Counted from the first letter of the stretch, positions 16,413 to 24,789 are shown. The stretch is DNA of 64,000 bases from an uncultured Sutterella sp. (GCA_937943605.1 CALEAW010000064.1:62001-126000), one strand, 5' to 3'. The notes: generated by a model from the letters alone, not told the origin. Program-made: numbers and translations.

Positions 16413-17771
16413 ATGTCCAACAATACGATCACGGTTCGTACGTACCTCCCTGGCGCCAACGCCCACGGAGAAGACGGACCTGCTTATCAGGGTAATCTCC
16501 GAAAGGGAGAACTCCGTAGCATCATTCATATCAACCAAGACCGTTGCGTCGGTTGCGATACGTGCTCTAAATTCTGCCCCGTTGACGCCATTGCTGGCGG
16601 TCTCGGTGCGAAGCATCACATTATTGAAGACGCTTGTCTTTATTGCGGCCAGTGCTTGATTGCTTGCCCGTTCGAAGCCATTGAGCAAATGAGCTTCGTC
16701 GATCAGGTCGAGAAGGCTCTCGCTGACAAGTCTCGTGTCTGCGTTGCTCATCCGTCTCCTGCTGTTCGCGTGTCTCTTTGTGAAGAATTCGGTGGCAAGC
16801 CTGGTGAATTGTCTACAGATCAGATGTCTAATGCTCTTGAAGCTCTTGGCTTCAAAGTCTATGACTGCAACAACTCGGCAGACCAGACCATCCTTGAAGA
16901 AGGCACAGAATTCATCAAGAAAGTACGCTATTGGTTGCTCAACGATCGTAGCGATGACGTCAAGGAAATGGCCGAACATCCGTTCCCGCATTTCACGTCC
17001 TGCTGCCCTGCCTGGATCAAAAACATGGAAACCAACCATGCCGATTTGATTCCGCATATTTCCACGGCTAAGTCGCCGCTTCAAATGGGTGGTGCGCTCG
17101 CCAAGTCTTGGGGTGCTAAGCATCTCTTCAAGTGCGATCCACGTAAAATCTTCTTCGTTTCCGTCACGCCTTGCACAGCCAAAATCTTTGAAGCAGCTCG
17201 TCCTGAAATGAATAGCGCTTGGAAATGGGCCAAGGAAAATGGAATGATTCCTGAAGACACCCCGTCCTATCAGGATATTGATGCATGCCTTACCGCTCGT
17301 GACCTCGCTGAACTCTTGCGTCGTAAGGGTATCAACCCTCTTACTATGTCCAAGAAGCGTGAGCGTGGCGCCCTCGAAATCTACACTGGCGCTGGCACGA
17401 TCTTCGGTAACTCTGGTGGTGTGATGGAAGCCGCTTTGCGTACAGCTTACTTCGTTCTCGCAGGTCAAGAACTCAAGAACGCTGACATCGAAATCGTTCG
17501 TGGCTACAATAACGCGATCGTTGAAGCAACGATCCCGGTTCCGTTACAAGCTAAGGGTGGCGAAGTTGCAGAAATCCGTGTTTGCGTTGTTAATGGGGCC
17601 AACCAAGGACTCGAAGAAGTTCTTCGTCGCATCCGCATTGACAAGAACCGCTATCACTTCGTCGAAGTTATGAACTGCCCTGGTGGTTGCGTTAACGGTG
17701 GTGGTCAGCCTGTTCAACCTGTTGGTACGGCATGGCTCAACCCGACGATCCCACTCCCACTGCGTGCCTAA
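16413..17771 (+). CDS. hydA: [FeFe]-hydrogenase catalytic (large) subunit
   Basis: Catalyses H2 <-> 2H+ + 2e- at the H-cluster. Two [4Fe-4S] ferredoxin motifs are present (C45, C48, C51, C55; C75, C78, C81, C85). The three H-cluster signatures follow: L1 TSCCPAW at 195-201, L2 TPCTAK at 252-257, L3 EVMNCPGGCVNGGGQP at 418-433. GNSGGVMEAALRTA at 332-345 is also typical. The architecture equals the Desulfovibrio dimeric periplasmic enzyme; the small-subunit gene follows. L2 carries Thr where the family usually has Met before PC. The protein has no signal of its own, so export would be by hitch-hiking on the Tat signal of the small subunit. Codons are GC-rich and AAG-biased, unlike the flanking genes. 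Confidence 0.96.
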   Translation: MSNNTITVRTYLPGANAHGEDGPAYQGNLRKGELRSIIHINQDRCVGCDTCSKFCPVDAIAGGLGAKHHIIEDACLYCGQCLIACPFEAIEQMSFVDQVEKALADKSRVCVAHPSPAVRVSLCEEFGGKPGELSTDQMSNALEALGFKVYDCNNSADQTILEEGTEFIKKVRYWLLNDRSDDVKEMAEHPFPHFTSCCPAWIKNMETNHADLIPHISTAKSPLQMGGALAKSWGAKHLFKCDPRKIFFVSVTPCTAKIFEAARPEMNSAWKWAKENGMIPEDTPSYQDIDACLTARDLAELLRRKGINPLTMSKKRERGALEIYTGAGTIFGNSGGVMEAALRTAYFVLAGQELKNADIEIVRGYNNAIVEATIPVPLQAKGGEVAEIRVCVVNGANQGLEEVLRRIRIDKNRYHFVEVMNCPGGCVNGGGQPVQPVGTAWLNPTIPLPLRA

Positions 17772-17794
17772 CTTTTGTCGCAAGGATTTAAATA

Positions 17795-18151
17795 ATGTTC
17801 TCTGAAAACTATGATTACGCCGAGCGCCCTGCTGCGTTGATTTTAGGTCGCCGCGGTTTTCTGAAGGTTGTCGGTCTCTGCGTTGGTGCTGTGGCTGTTT
17901 GCGGTTACGCCATTGGTGACTTGATCGCTCGTCGCGGTGTGATTATCAAGGCTCGTCAGGCTGGTCTCTATCAAGACGACAAGCTCTGCCAGGCGATGGG
18001 GCTTACGTCTTCCCACCAGAATCCTACTGTGATGCAGATCTATAAGGATCTTGGTGCCAAACCGACTGATCACACCATGCATGAATTGCTCCATACTCAC
18101 TACTATCCGCGTACGATGCTCGCGTCCATAACGGAGGCACACCATGGCTAA
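17795..18151 (+). CDS. hydB: [FeFe]-hydrogenase small subunit with Tat signal
   Basis: This 118-residue protein matches the iron-hydrogenase small-subunit domain (ARQAGLYQDDKLCQAMGL...SSHQNPTVMQIYKDLGAKP...HELLHTHYYPR), which wraps around the catalytic subunit. Residues 18-42 form a twin-arginine signal (GRRGFLKVVG, then a hydrophobic core). In Desulfovibrio the equivalent signal carries the folded HydAB dimer to the periplasm. It starts 23 bp after the catalytic subunit and overlaps the cytochrome gene by 8 bases, so translation of the three is coupled. Confidence 0.93.
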   Translation: MFSENYDYAERPAALILGRRGFLKVVGLCVGAVAVCGYAIGDLIARRGVIIKARQAGLYQDDKLCQAMGLTSSHQNPTVMQIYKDLGAKPTDHTMHELLHTHYYPRTMLASITEAHHG

Positions 18152-18812
18152 TGACCGTATTCTTCGTTTCCACGCCCCCGATAAGGTGTTCCACTCCGTG
18201 AACGCTATCACGTGGTTCGCCTTGCTCTTTACGGGCGTTTATGCTTATTTTTGCAATCCTGAAGCTAGCGCTGCAGAAGCAACGATGCTCGCTCACCTTA
18301 TTCTTGGTGTAGTGTTCACGTTTAACCTGCTAGGCTTCATCGTGCTTGCTCCTGATCGTTTTGCTCTCATTCTTCGCGCTTGCTTGGAATGGGATCGCAA
18401 CACGATCATGTGGTTCCGCAACTTTGGTGGCTATCCTCGCCGCTTCTTCAAGATTCCCTTTGGTCCTGTTGAAGTACCGCCTCAGGGTCGCTATAACGGT
18501 GGTCAGAAAGCTTCCTACTTGCTCTTCATGGGCATGATCGCCGCTTTGACAGTTACGGGTTGGATGCTTTGGATCGGCGCACCGCTTCTTGGTAAGGCAG
18601 CTTTCTTGTGGACTTTCTACTTCCACGTTTGGGGCTCCATTATCGTTTCCGTGTTGGTCGTTTGCGCTCATATTCCGCTTGCTCTCCTCTCAATGGAACA
18701 CTTCAAGGGTATTTGGCGTCTTGGCCCCGGTACGATTTCTGTTGAAGCTGCCGAACATCACGCTCCGACCTGGTTCGAACGTGACGTTGTGCGCACCAAC
18801 ATTGAAAAGTAA
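18144..18812 (+). CDS. Dihaem cytochrome b membrane subunit of the hydrogenase (FdnI-type)
   Basis: This 222-residue protein has four predicted membrane helices and resembles the gamma subunit of formate dehydrogenase N. Candidate haem ligands are H17 (DKVFHSVN), H51 (TMLAHLI), H161 (YFHVWG) and H176 (VCAHIPLA). The RYNGGQKASY segment before the third helix is a family hallmark. In formate dehydrogenase this subunit anchors the complex and passes electrons to quinone. Here it is cistron three of a hydrogenase operon, overlapping the small subunit by 8 bases, so it most likely anchors an [FeFe]-hydrogenase and links it to the quinone pool. That pairing is inferred from context. A terminator follows. 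Confidence 0.9.
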   Translation: MANDRILRFHAPDKVFHSVNAITWFALLFTGVYAYFCNPEASAAEATMLAHLILGVVFTFNLLGFIVLAPDRFALILRACLEWDRNTIMWFRNFGGYPRRFFKIPFGPVEVPPQGRYNGGQKASYLLFMGMIAALTVTGWMLWIGAPLLGKAAFLWTFYFHVWGSIIVSVLVVCAHIPLALLSMEHFKGIWRLGPGTISVEAAEHHAPTWFERDVVRTNIEK

Positions 18813-18846
18813 TCCTCTCTGATCAATAGATCATTGATGTGATATA

Positions 18847-18881
18847 AAAGAAGGCAGTCTCTTGACTGCCTTCTTTCGTTT
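18847..18881 (+). terminator. Terminator closing the hydrogenase structural operon
   Basis: A perfect 13-bp stem (AAAGAAGGCAGTC at 18847-18859, GACTGCCTTCTTT at 18864-18876) has a 4-nt loop and T-rich tail CGTTTTT. It stands between the cytochrome gene and hydF. Confidence 0.88.
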
Positions 18882-18921
18882 TTGAGAGTCAAAGAAATTA
18901 TCTTTTTGACCTTTTTTGCCT

Positions 18922-20175
18922 ATGAAGAAAATCATGGTTGAAACCCCAAAAGGCTTACGACTCCACATCGGTCTCTTTGGTAAACGCAATGCGGGCAAAA
19001 GCTCGCTAATTAATGCCCTGACCAATCAAAATATTTCTATCGTTTCTGACGTTGCAGGAACAACAACTGATCCTGTTGAAAAAGCCTGTGAATTAGCACC
19101 GATAGGGCCTGTTGTCCTGATTGATACTGCTGGCATTGATGATATTGGTCCCCTTGGATTAGCGCGCGTCGAACGAACAAAGAATGTTTTGCAATGGGTT
19201 GACATTGCCATTATTGTCGGCAACGCTCAAAACTTTGACCGCTATGAAGAAGATTTAATAAAAGAAGCCCTTCAGCTCGGCACCCCTACTATTTTGGCTC
19301 TAAATAAATCGTCTTTATACCCTATTGATTCAGTTTTCTTAAACAGAATCCGCTCGTTCGGATTACCTTTTGTTCAAACGGACGCACAAGATCGTATTGG
19401 TATTGAAGATCTGCGACAAGCCATCATTTCCATAGCTGCTGACCATATCCCCGAAGACCGACTATTAGTCGGAGACTTAGTCGGCGCAGGAGATACGGTG
19501 ATTCTCGTGACTCCGATAGATACAGGCGCACCCAAAGGAAGACTCATCCTCCCTCAGGTTCAAGCTATTCGAGAACTCTTAGATGCACATGCTAAATGTT
19601 TTGTCGTACAACAAGACAAAGTCTCTGAGTGTCTCAACGAGCTACGTAAACCTCCTAAACTTGTCATAGCAGATTCACAAGTCATCATGGATGTAGCAAA
19701 TCAAACACCAGAGAGCATCCCGCTGACAACTTTTTCCATCCAAATGGCTTACTCAAAATCTGATGTCATTTCTATGGCTGAAGGAACTGCCGCTTTAGCT
19801 TCCTTGCAAGACGGAGATCGAGTACTCATATGTGAAACCTGTAGCCACCATCCTCAAAAAGATGATATTGGCCGCGTCAAGATCCCTCGTTGGCTTAAAC
19901 AAAAAACAGGAAAAAATCTCATCATCGAAATCGCAGTTGGTAAAGACTTCCCTGTCGATTTAAGTCCCTATAAGGTTCTTATTCAATGCGGCGGTTGTGT
20001 TGTCACAAGACGCCATATGCTGTCACGCTTACGAGCAGCACGTGCCCAAAATGTCCCTATGACCAATTACGGCTTAACCATATCATATTTACAGGGGGTT
20101 ATCGAGCGTGTCTTGCTTTGTCATCCTGATGCCTTAGTAGCCTATAAAAAAGCTCTTGAGCGAGCAACAAATTAA
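18922..20175 (+). CDS. hydF: [FeFe]-hydrogenase H-cluster maturation GTPase HydF
   Basis: HydF is the scaffold on which the 2Fe subcluster is assembled before transfer to HydA. The N-terminal GTPase has P-loop GKRNAGKSS (20-28), DVAGTTTDP (43-51) and DTAG (68-71), but the NKxD motif reads NKSS (128-131). The C-terminal cluster domain has CSH (C307, H309) and CGGC (C356, C359), with Gln355 where a histidine is usual, then PMTNYGLTISYLQG. I chose ATG 18922; ATG 18934 is also possible, and neither has a good ribosome site. It lies just beyond the hydrogenase terminator. HydE and HydG are not in this window. Confidence 0.93.
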   Translation: MKKIMVETPKGLRLHIGLFGKRNAGKSSLINALTNQNISIVSDVAGTTTDPVEKACELAPIGPVVLIDTAGIDDIGPLGLARVERTKNVLQWVDIAIIVGNAQNFDRYEEDLIKEALQLGTPTILALNKSSLYPIDSVFLNRIRSFGLPFVQTDAQDRIGIEDLRQAIISIAADHIPEDRLLVGDLVGAGDTVILVTPIDTGAPKGRLILPQVQAIRELLDAHAKCFVVQQDKVSECLNELRKPPKLVIADSQVIMDVANQTPESIPLTTFSIQMAYSKSDVISMAEGTAALASLQDGDRVLICETCSHHPQKDDIGRVKIPRWLKQKTGKNLIIEIAVGKDFPVDLSPYKVLIQCGGCVVTRRHMLSRLRAARAQNVPMTNYGLTISYLQGVIERVLLCHPDALVAYKKALERATN

Positions 20176-20201
20176 TTCTCCATAAGCAAAATCAGCAAAA
20201 A

Positions 20202-20248
20202 AAAGGTAGGTTTGCATAAGCTAATAAACTTAGACAACACCTACCTTT
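20202..20248. terminator. Hairpin between convergent hydF and prfC
   Basis: A 10-bp stem (AAAGGTAGGT at 20202-20211, ACCTACCTTT at 20239-20248) encloses a 27-nt loop that can fold again through TAAG and CTTA. A-runs and T-runs flank it, so it could serve both convergent genes. Confidence 0.65.
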
Positions 20249-20268
20249 AAATAATAACAGCTCAGGAA

Positions 20269-21873
20269 CTAATCAAACTTCTGATGCATTTCGCGTGTCG
20301 TATGGAATACAACCTGGGGCCAATGCTTCATTGTTGTCTCGAGGTTATAGATGGATGTAGCAAGATACACAATATTCCCGTTCACATCAGTTGCTAATCG
20401 AGCTTCTTGTTCCTTGAAGAAATCTTTGCGGGTTTGTTCATCCGGGAAGGACAGCCAACGTGCTGTTGACACCTCTGTGGACTCATAAATCGCATCAACC
20501 TTATATTCAGTCGCAAGACGCTGAGCCACAATTTCAAACTGCAAGTGCCCCACGGCGCCAAGCAGAATATTTCCGAACTCACCCGTGAAAACCTGAATAG
20601 CTCCTTCTTCACCGAGTTCCTGTAAGCCCTTCTGCAATTGTTTTGCTTTAAACGGATCTTTGCTTCTTGCTGCTCGGAACAATTCTGGCGCAAAGCTAGG
20701 AATACCAGTAAAGGCTAACTTTTCCCCTTCGGTTAAAGTATCCCCAATATGCAATTGACCATGGTTGTATATACCAATAATGTCACCTGCTACAGCATCG
20801 GTCATCACTACACGATCTTGAGCCATAAACGTCAAAGCATTCGGGATTTTCATATCTCGACCTTCTCGAGTATGAAAAACCTTCATTCCTTGAGAGTACC
20901 GACCTGAACAAACTCGGAAAAAAGCAATACGGTCACGGTGACGAGGATCCATGTTAGCCTGGATTTTGAACACAAATCCAGAAAATGGCTTCTCTGTAGG
21001 TTCAACTGTTCGTACACCAGCATCACGAGCCTGCGGAGAAGGTGCCCACTGTACCAAAGCATCTAAAACATCCTGCACCCCAAAGTTATTAACCCCAGAG
21101 CCAAAGAAAACAGGACTTTGTTCACCAGCTAGGAACTTCTCTAACTCAAACGGTTCAGTGGCGCCTTGAACAAGCTCAATAGACTCACGAACATAAGGCA
21201 TTTCCATTGGGAATAAACGATCTAATTCAGGATTATCCAATCCAACAATCGTTTCTCGATTAGCGCTTAACCGTTCTTCGCCTGCGGTGAATCGTACTAG
21301 TTCATTTTTAAGTAGCGAAAATACGCCACGGAACGTTTTACCCATCCCAATTGGCCAAGTAATTGGTACGCACTGTAACTTCAAGACATTTTCAATTTCA
21401 CCAATCACATCCAAAGGATCACGCACTTCTCGGTCAAGTTTGTTGATAAAAGTGATGATCGGCGTTTTACGCATTCGACAGACTTCCAAGAGTTTAATTG
21501 TCTGCGCTTCCACACCCTTTGCCGCATCAATCACCATCACAGCAGCATCAACCGCCGTAAGAACACGATATGTATCTTCAGAAAAGTCTTCGTGCCCTGG
21601 AGTATCAAGCAAATTAATCACATGATCAGCGTAATGGAACTGCATGACCGAACTAGTCACAGAAATACCACGCTGTTTTTCAACCTCCATCCAGTCGGAG
21701 GTTGCATGACGCGCAGCTTTACGCCCCTTAACCGCGCCAGCCATCTGAATAGCACCTCCGAAGAGGAGTAACTTTTCAGTTAGTGTAGTTTTACCCGCGT
21801 CAGGGTGAGAAATAATAGCAAAGGTGCGACGCATATCAACATCACGCAACAATGCAGGATTAGGACTCGTCAT
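20269..21873 (-). CDS. prfC: Peptide chain release factor 3
   Basis: RF3 is the translational GTPase that removes RF1/RF2 after termination. The N-terminal G domain has AIISHPDAGKTTLTEKLL, the RGISVTSSVM switch, DTPGHEDFSEDTYR and NKLD. The ADVNGNIVYL C-terminal block and full 534-aa length match PrfC rather than EF-G. It is on the minus strand downstream of tex, with a perfect palindrome in between, so it probably has its own promoter in the 21874-22005 gap. Confidence 0.97.
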   Translation of the reverse strand: MTSPNPALLRDVDMRRTFAIISHPDAGKTTLTEKLLLFGGAIQMAGAVKGRKAARHATSDWMEVEKQRGISVTSSVMQFHYADHVINLLDTPGHEDFSEDTYRVLTAVDAAVMVIDAAKGVEAQTIKLLEVCRMRKTPIITFINKLDREVRDPLDVIGEIENVLKLQCVPITWPIGMGKTFRGVFSLLKNELVRFTAGEERLSANRETIVGLDNPELDRLFPMEMPYVRESIELVQGATEPFELEKFLAGEQSPVFFGSGVNNFGVQDVLDALVQWAPSPQARDAGVRTVEPTEKPFSGFVFKIQANMDPRHRDRIAFFRVCSGRYSQGMKVFHTREGRDMKIPNALTFMAQDRVVMTDAVAGDIIGIYNHGQLHIGDTLTEGEKLAFTGIPSFAPELFRAARSKDPFKAKQLQKGLQELGEEGAIQVFTGEFGNILLGAVGHLQFEIVAQRLATEYKVDAIYESTEVSTARWLSFPDEQTRKDFFKEQEARLATDVNGNIVYLATSIYNLETTMKHWPQVVFHTTREMHQKFD

Positions 21874-21914
21874 AACCGAGGAAATTCTCTTTTCGTCAAA
21901 TTCAAAATAAACTA

Positions 21915-21942
21915 TTTAGCCCAGTTAATTAACTGGGCTAAA
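21915..21942. terminator. Perfect 28-bp palindrome between tex and prfC
   Basis: Bases 21915-21942 form a fully symmetric dyad (TTTAGCCCAGTTAA and its complement, no loop). It lies downstream of tex and 42 bp upstream of the prfC start. The T-tract is poor, so it is either a weak tex terminator or a protein-binding dyad for the prfC promoter. Confidence 0.5.
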
Positions 21943-22005
21943 CGGGCGATCATTTTAACAGAGCTAGCTCTCCAATTCAGTTGAAGAACTAGCCCCTTTT
22001 TACCA

Positions 22006-24258
22006 CTATCGTCGAAGCTTTGAAAAAGCCGTTGCCATTGCTCCTAAGGGCTTCTTATCCTTCACTATTTTCGATATCCGTTCTTTCGATACTCCTGATT
22101 CTGAACGCATACTAAGACTAATACGCCGCCGCTTGACATCAACATCTAAAACTCGCACTTTCACAATTTTGCCAACCTTCACAACGTCGCGAGGATCAGC
22201 AACCCGATGATTGGAAAGCTGAGAAATATGAACCAGTCCGTCTTGATGTACACCCACATCAACAAACGCACCAAAAGCAGCTACATTTGTTATAACCCCC
22301 TCTAACGTCATGCCTAATTTTAAATCTTCGAGTTGAGTGATACCTTCAGCAAATTTAGCCATCCTGAATTCTGGTCTAGGATCTCGCCCTGGCTTTTCCA
22401 ATTCCGAAATAATGTCTCTGACAGTAGGAATACCAAATCTTTCGTCTACAAAATCGCTCGGTCGTAATTGACGTAAAACACTAGTGTTACCAATTAACTG
22501 CCCAACCTCTAAGCCTGTTTGCTTCATGATTCTCAAAACAACAGGATAGGCTTCAGGATGAACTGCTGAAGCATCTAATGGATTATCTCCATTTACTATG
22601 CGTAAAAAACCCGCTGATTGTTGGAACGTCTTCACTCCAAATCTAGGCACCTCCATTAATTGTTCACGGGTCTTATAGGCACCATGAAGACTACGATAAC
22701 TTACAAGAGCCCGTGCACGCGAAAGCGATAAACCAGCAACATGGGATAACAAGGCCGCACTAGCCGTATTCACATCTACGCCCACAGCATTAACGCAATC
22801 CTCAACTACCGATTCGAGTCTACGAGTCAACTTGTGTTGATCCACGTCATGTTGATATTGCCCTACTCCAATAGCCTTAGGCTCAATTTTCACTAGCTCA
22901 GCTAAAGGATCTTGAATACGGCGAGCTATTGACACCGCCCCGCGATAACTAACATCTAGGTCAGGGAATTCCAACGAAGCTAGCTCAGAAGCCGAATAAA
23001 CAGAAGCGCCCGCCTCACTAACAACCATAAAAACAAAGTTTAATTGAGGCTCTCTACGCTTTAATTCTTCAATAAGATCGACCGTCTCTCGACTCGCCGT
23101 ACCATTTCCAATCGCCAACAACTCGATCGAATGACATCGAATAAGCCGGCTTAAAAGAACAATTGCCTCTTCCTTTTTTGTCTGACTAGCAAACGGGAAA
23201 ATAATCCCTACCTCTAGCAATTTTCCTGTCTCATCAATTGCTGCTATCTTTGTACCTGTACGAATCCCAGGGTCTAAACCTAAAACCCGTTTTTGACCCG
23301 CTGGAGCAGCCAACAACAAATCTTTCAAGTTCGCACCAAATACATCAATAGCATCCGTTTCAGCCATTTCTTTAGCGCGAGAGATCACTTCGGACTCAAG
23401 ACTTGCCTTCAATTTAACTCGCCAGGCCCACCGACAACATTGCCAAAGCCATGAATCTGCGGATCGGCCTTGTTGCCCACGCTTATAAAAGTCCGAAATT
23501 CGACAAATAGGTTCATCATCAGAATAAGCCAATACTATGGACAACGATAATACACCCGCCGTTTGTCCTCGTAACATCGCCAACATCCGATGCGATGCAA
23601 TTTGAGCCACTGGCTCTTGATAGTCAAAATAATCCTGAAATTTTGCACCTTGCTCAGTCATGCCATCAACCACACGACTAACCAAAGAGCCTTCCTTAAA
23701 TAGCCACTCACGCAACATAGCTAACAAATCAGAATCCTCACTGATTTTTTCAGCCAAAATATCACGTGCGCCTGTCAAGGCCGCTTTAACATCGCTAACG
23801 CCCTTAGGGACAGACACATAGGTAACTGCGCAATCTTCAGGATCGAGGGTTGGATCGTTCCACAACTGAAGTGCCAATGGCTCTAAACCTGCCTCACGAG
23901 CCATAGTTGCGACACTTTTACGGCGAGGACGAAATGGTAAATACAAATCCTCTAAGCGCTGTTTGCTCTCGGCCGCCTGAATTTTTTCTTCCAATTCAGG
24001 CGTTAAACTACCTTGATTACGAATACTCTCGAGCACCACTTGACGACGAGTTTCTAACTCTCGTAAATAACTCAATCGTTCTTCAAGCAACCTTAGCTGG
24101 CGATCATCCAATCCACCCGTTTTTTCTTTGCGATAGCGAGCAATAAACGGAACAGTACACCCCTCATCAAGAAGCGACACTGCCGCTTGAACTTGATAAA
24201 GTTTCGCCTGAATATCGATGGCGATGATTTCAAAAATTCGAGTCTCTGTGTGCATCAT
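22006..24258 (-). CDS. tex: Tex family RNA-binding transcription accessory protein
   Basis: This 750-residue cytoplasmic nucleic-acid-binding protein has the Tex layout. The helical N-terminus contains VPFIARYRKEKTGGLDD. The YqgF-like domain holds GLDPGIRTG. The helix-hairpin-helix part contains VGVDVNTASAALLSHVAGLS. A C-terminal S1 RNA-binding domain spans about residues 650-720 (LEGVITNVAAFGAFVDVGVHQDGLVHISQL). Two ATG codons in tandem (24258, 24255) are equivalent starts. It follows a terminator and is transcribed towards prfC. Confidence 0.96.
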   Translation of the reverse strand: MMHTETRIFEIIAIDIQAKLYQVQAAVSLLDEGCTVPFIARYRKEKTGGLDDRQLRLLEERLSYLRELETRRQVVLESIRNQGSLTPELEEKIQAAESKQRLEDLYLPFRPRRKSVATMAREAGLEPLALQLWNDPTLDPEDCAVTYVSVPKGVSDVKAALTGARDILAEKISEDSDLLAMLREWLFKEGSLVSRVVDGMTEQGAKFQDYFDYQEPVAQIASHRMLAMLRGQTAGVLSLSIVLAYSDDEPICRISDFYKRGQQGRSADSWLWQCCRWAWRVKLKASLESEVISRAKEMAETDAIDVFGANLKDLLLAAPAGQKRVLGLDPGIRTGTKIAAIDETGKLLEVGIIFPFASQTKKEEAIVLLSRLIRCHSIELLAIGNGTASRETVDLIEELKRREPQLNFVFMVVSEAGASVYSASELASLEFPDLDVSYRGAVSIARRIQDPLAELVKIEPKAIGVGQYQHDVDQHKLTRRLESVVEDCVNAVGVDVNTASAALLSHVAGLSLSRARALVSYRSLHGAYKTREQLMEVPRFGVKTFQQSAGFLRIVNGDNPLDASAVHPEAYPVVLRIMKQTGLEVGQLIGNTSVLRQLRPSDFVDERFGIPTVRDIISELEKPGRDPRPEFRMAKFAEGITQLEDLKLGMTLEGVITNVAAFGAFVDVGVHQDGLVHISQLSNHRVADPRDVVKVGKIVKVRVLDVDVKRRRISLSMRSESGVSKERISKIVKDKKPLGAMATAFSKLRR

Positions 24259-24268
24259 TTTTATAAAA

Positions 24269-24295
24269 AAAGGGGTGCGTTTTAGGCACCCCTTT
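24269..24295 (-). terminator. Terminator after the aap/DUF1857 transcript
   Basis: On the minus strand a 10-bp stem (AAAGGGGTGC / GCACCCCTTT, arms 24286-24295 and 24269-24278) with a 7-nt loop runs into a T-run (plus-strand A-run 24265-24271). It lies 18 bp after the DUF1857 stop and just before tex. Confidence 0.9.
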
Positions 24296-24312
24296 ATAAA
24301 TAGTTACCTCAA

Positions 24313-24774
24313 TTATGACTTCACCCCTGATTGCGCATCTTTTAGGATACGTTCAATAAGAACACGATCCTTGGCCTCATAAGCCTGACGACGTAATGAC
24401 ATCACCATAGGATTGTCATTATCACTGGAACTCTGCTCCTCATATACGAAACGAACAAACAAGCTCCCAGCTTCAGGTTCTTCAATTTGAATCAGAAATG
24501 CCGAAGCCGGCCAACTTTCGCCAGCAGAAACACTCGTACGCGCTTCGTTCCCATCAACAAGAACAACGGTATCAGTAAGACGAAACTGCCCAAAATCAAT
24601 CTCTCTATTTAGACATTGAGCCCCCTCTTGAGTTGTTTCCTCAAGCACTTTGGAAGCAACCATATGCTCAACATACAACTCTGGATAACGCATCGCATGC
24701 TCAATACCTGCCCACAATTGCTCCCTGGAAATCAGAGCAGGAATTCGAATTATGTGTTCGTGAATCTTTCGCAT
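24313..24774 (-). CDS. AtaL-like / DUF1857 SRPBCC-fold protein
   Basis: This 153-residue protein fits the DUF1857/AtaL-like family of START/Bet v1-type folds. It has IPALISREQLWAGIEHAMRYPELYV near the start, LNREIDFGQFRLTDTVVL in the middle and IQIEEPEAGSLFVRFVYEE near the end. The fold forms a hydrophobic ligand pocket, but no substrate is known to me. It starts 15 bp after aapM and precedes the terminator, so it is the last gene of the aap transcript. That is the place where the ATPase gene aapP would be expected, and a transport-related role is only a guess. Confidence 0.78.
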   Translation of the reverse strand: MRKIHEHIIRIPALISREQLWAGIEHAMRYPELYVEHMVASKVLEETTQEGAQCLNREIDFGQFRLTDTVVLVDGNEARTSVSAGESWPASAFLIQIEEPEAGSLFVRFVYEEQSSSDNDNPMVMSLRRQAYEAKDRVLIERILKDAQSGVKS

Positions 24775-24789
24775 ATAACACCTTGTAAC

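Noticed and set aside
16265..16495. 76-residue plus-strand frame in the hydA leader overlapping the hydA start
   Set aside because: No ribosome site, low-complexity basic tail, and it overlaps hydA out of frame; composition is that of a leader plus a shadow frame.
16410..17468. Long minus-strand frame (352 aa) opposite hydA
   Set aside because: Its length is explained by the strongly biased codons of hydA on the other strand; the protein shows no motif and has no ribosome site.
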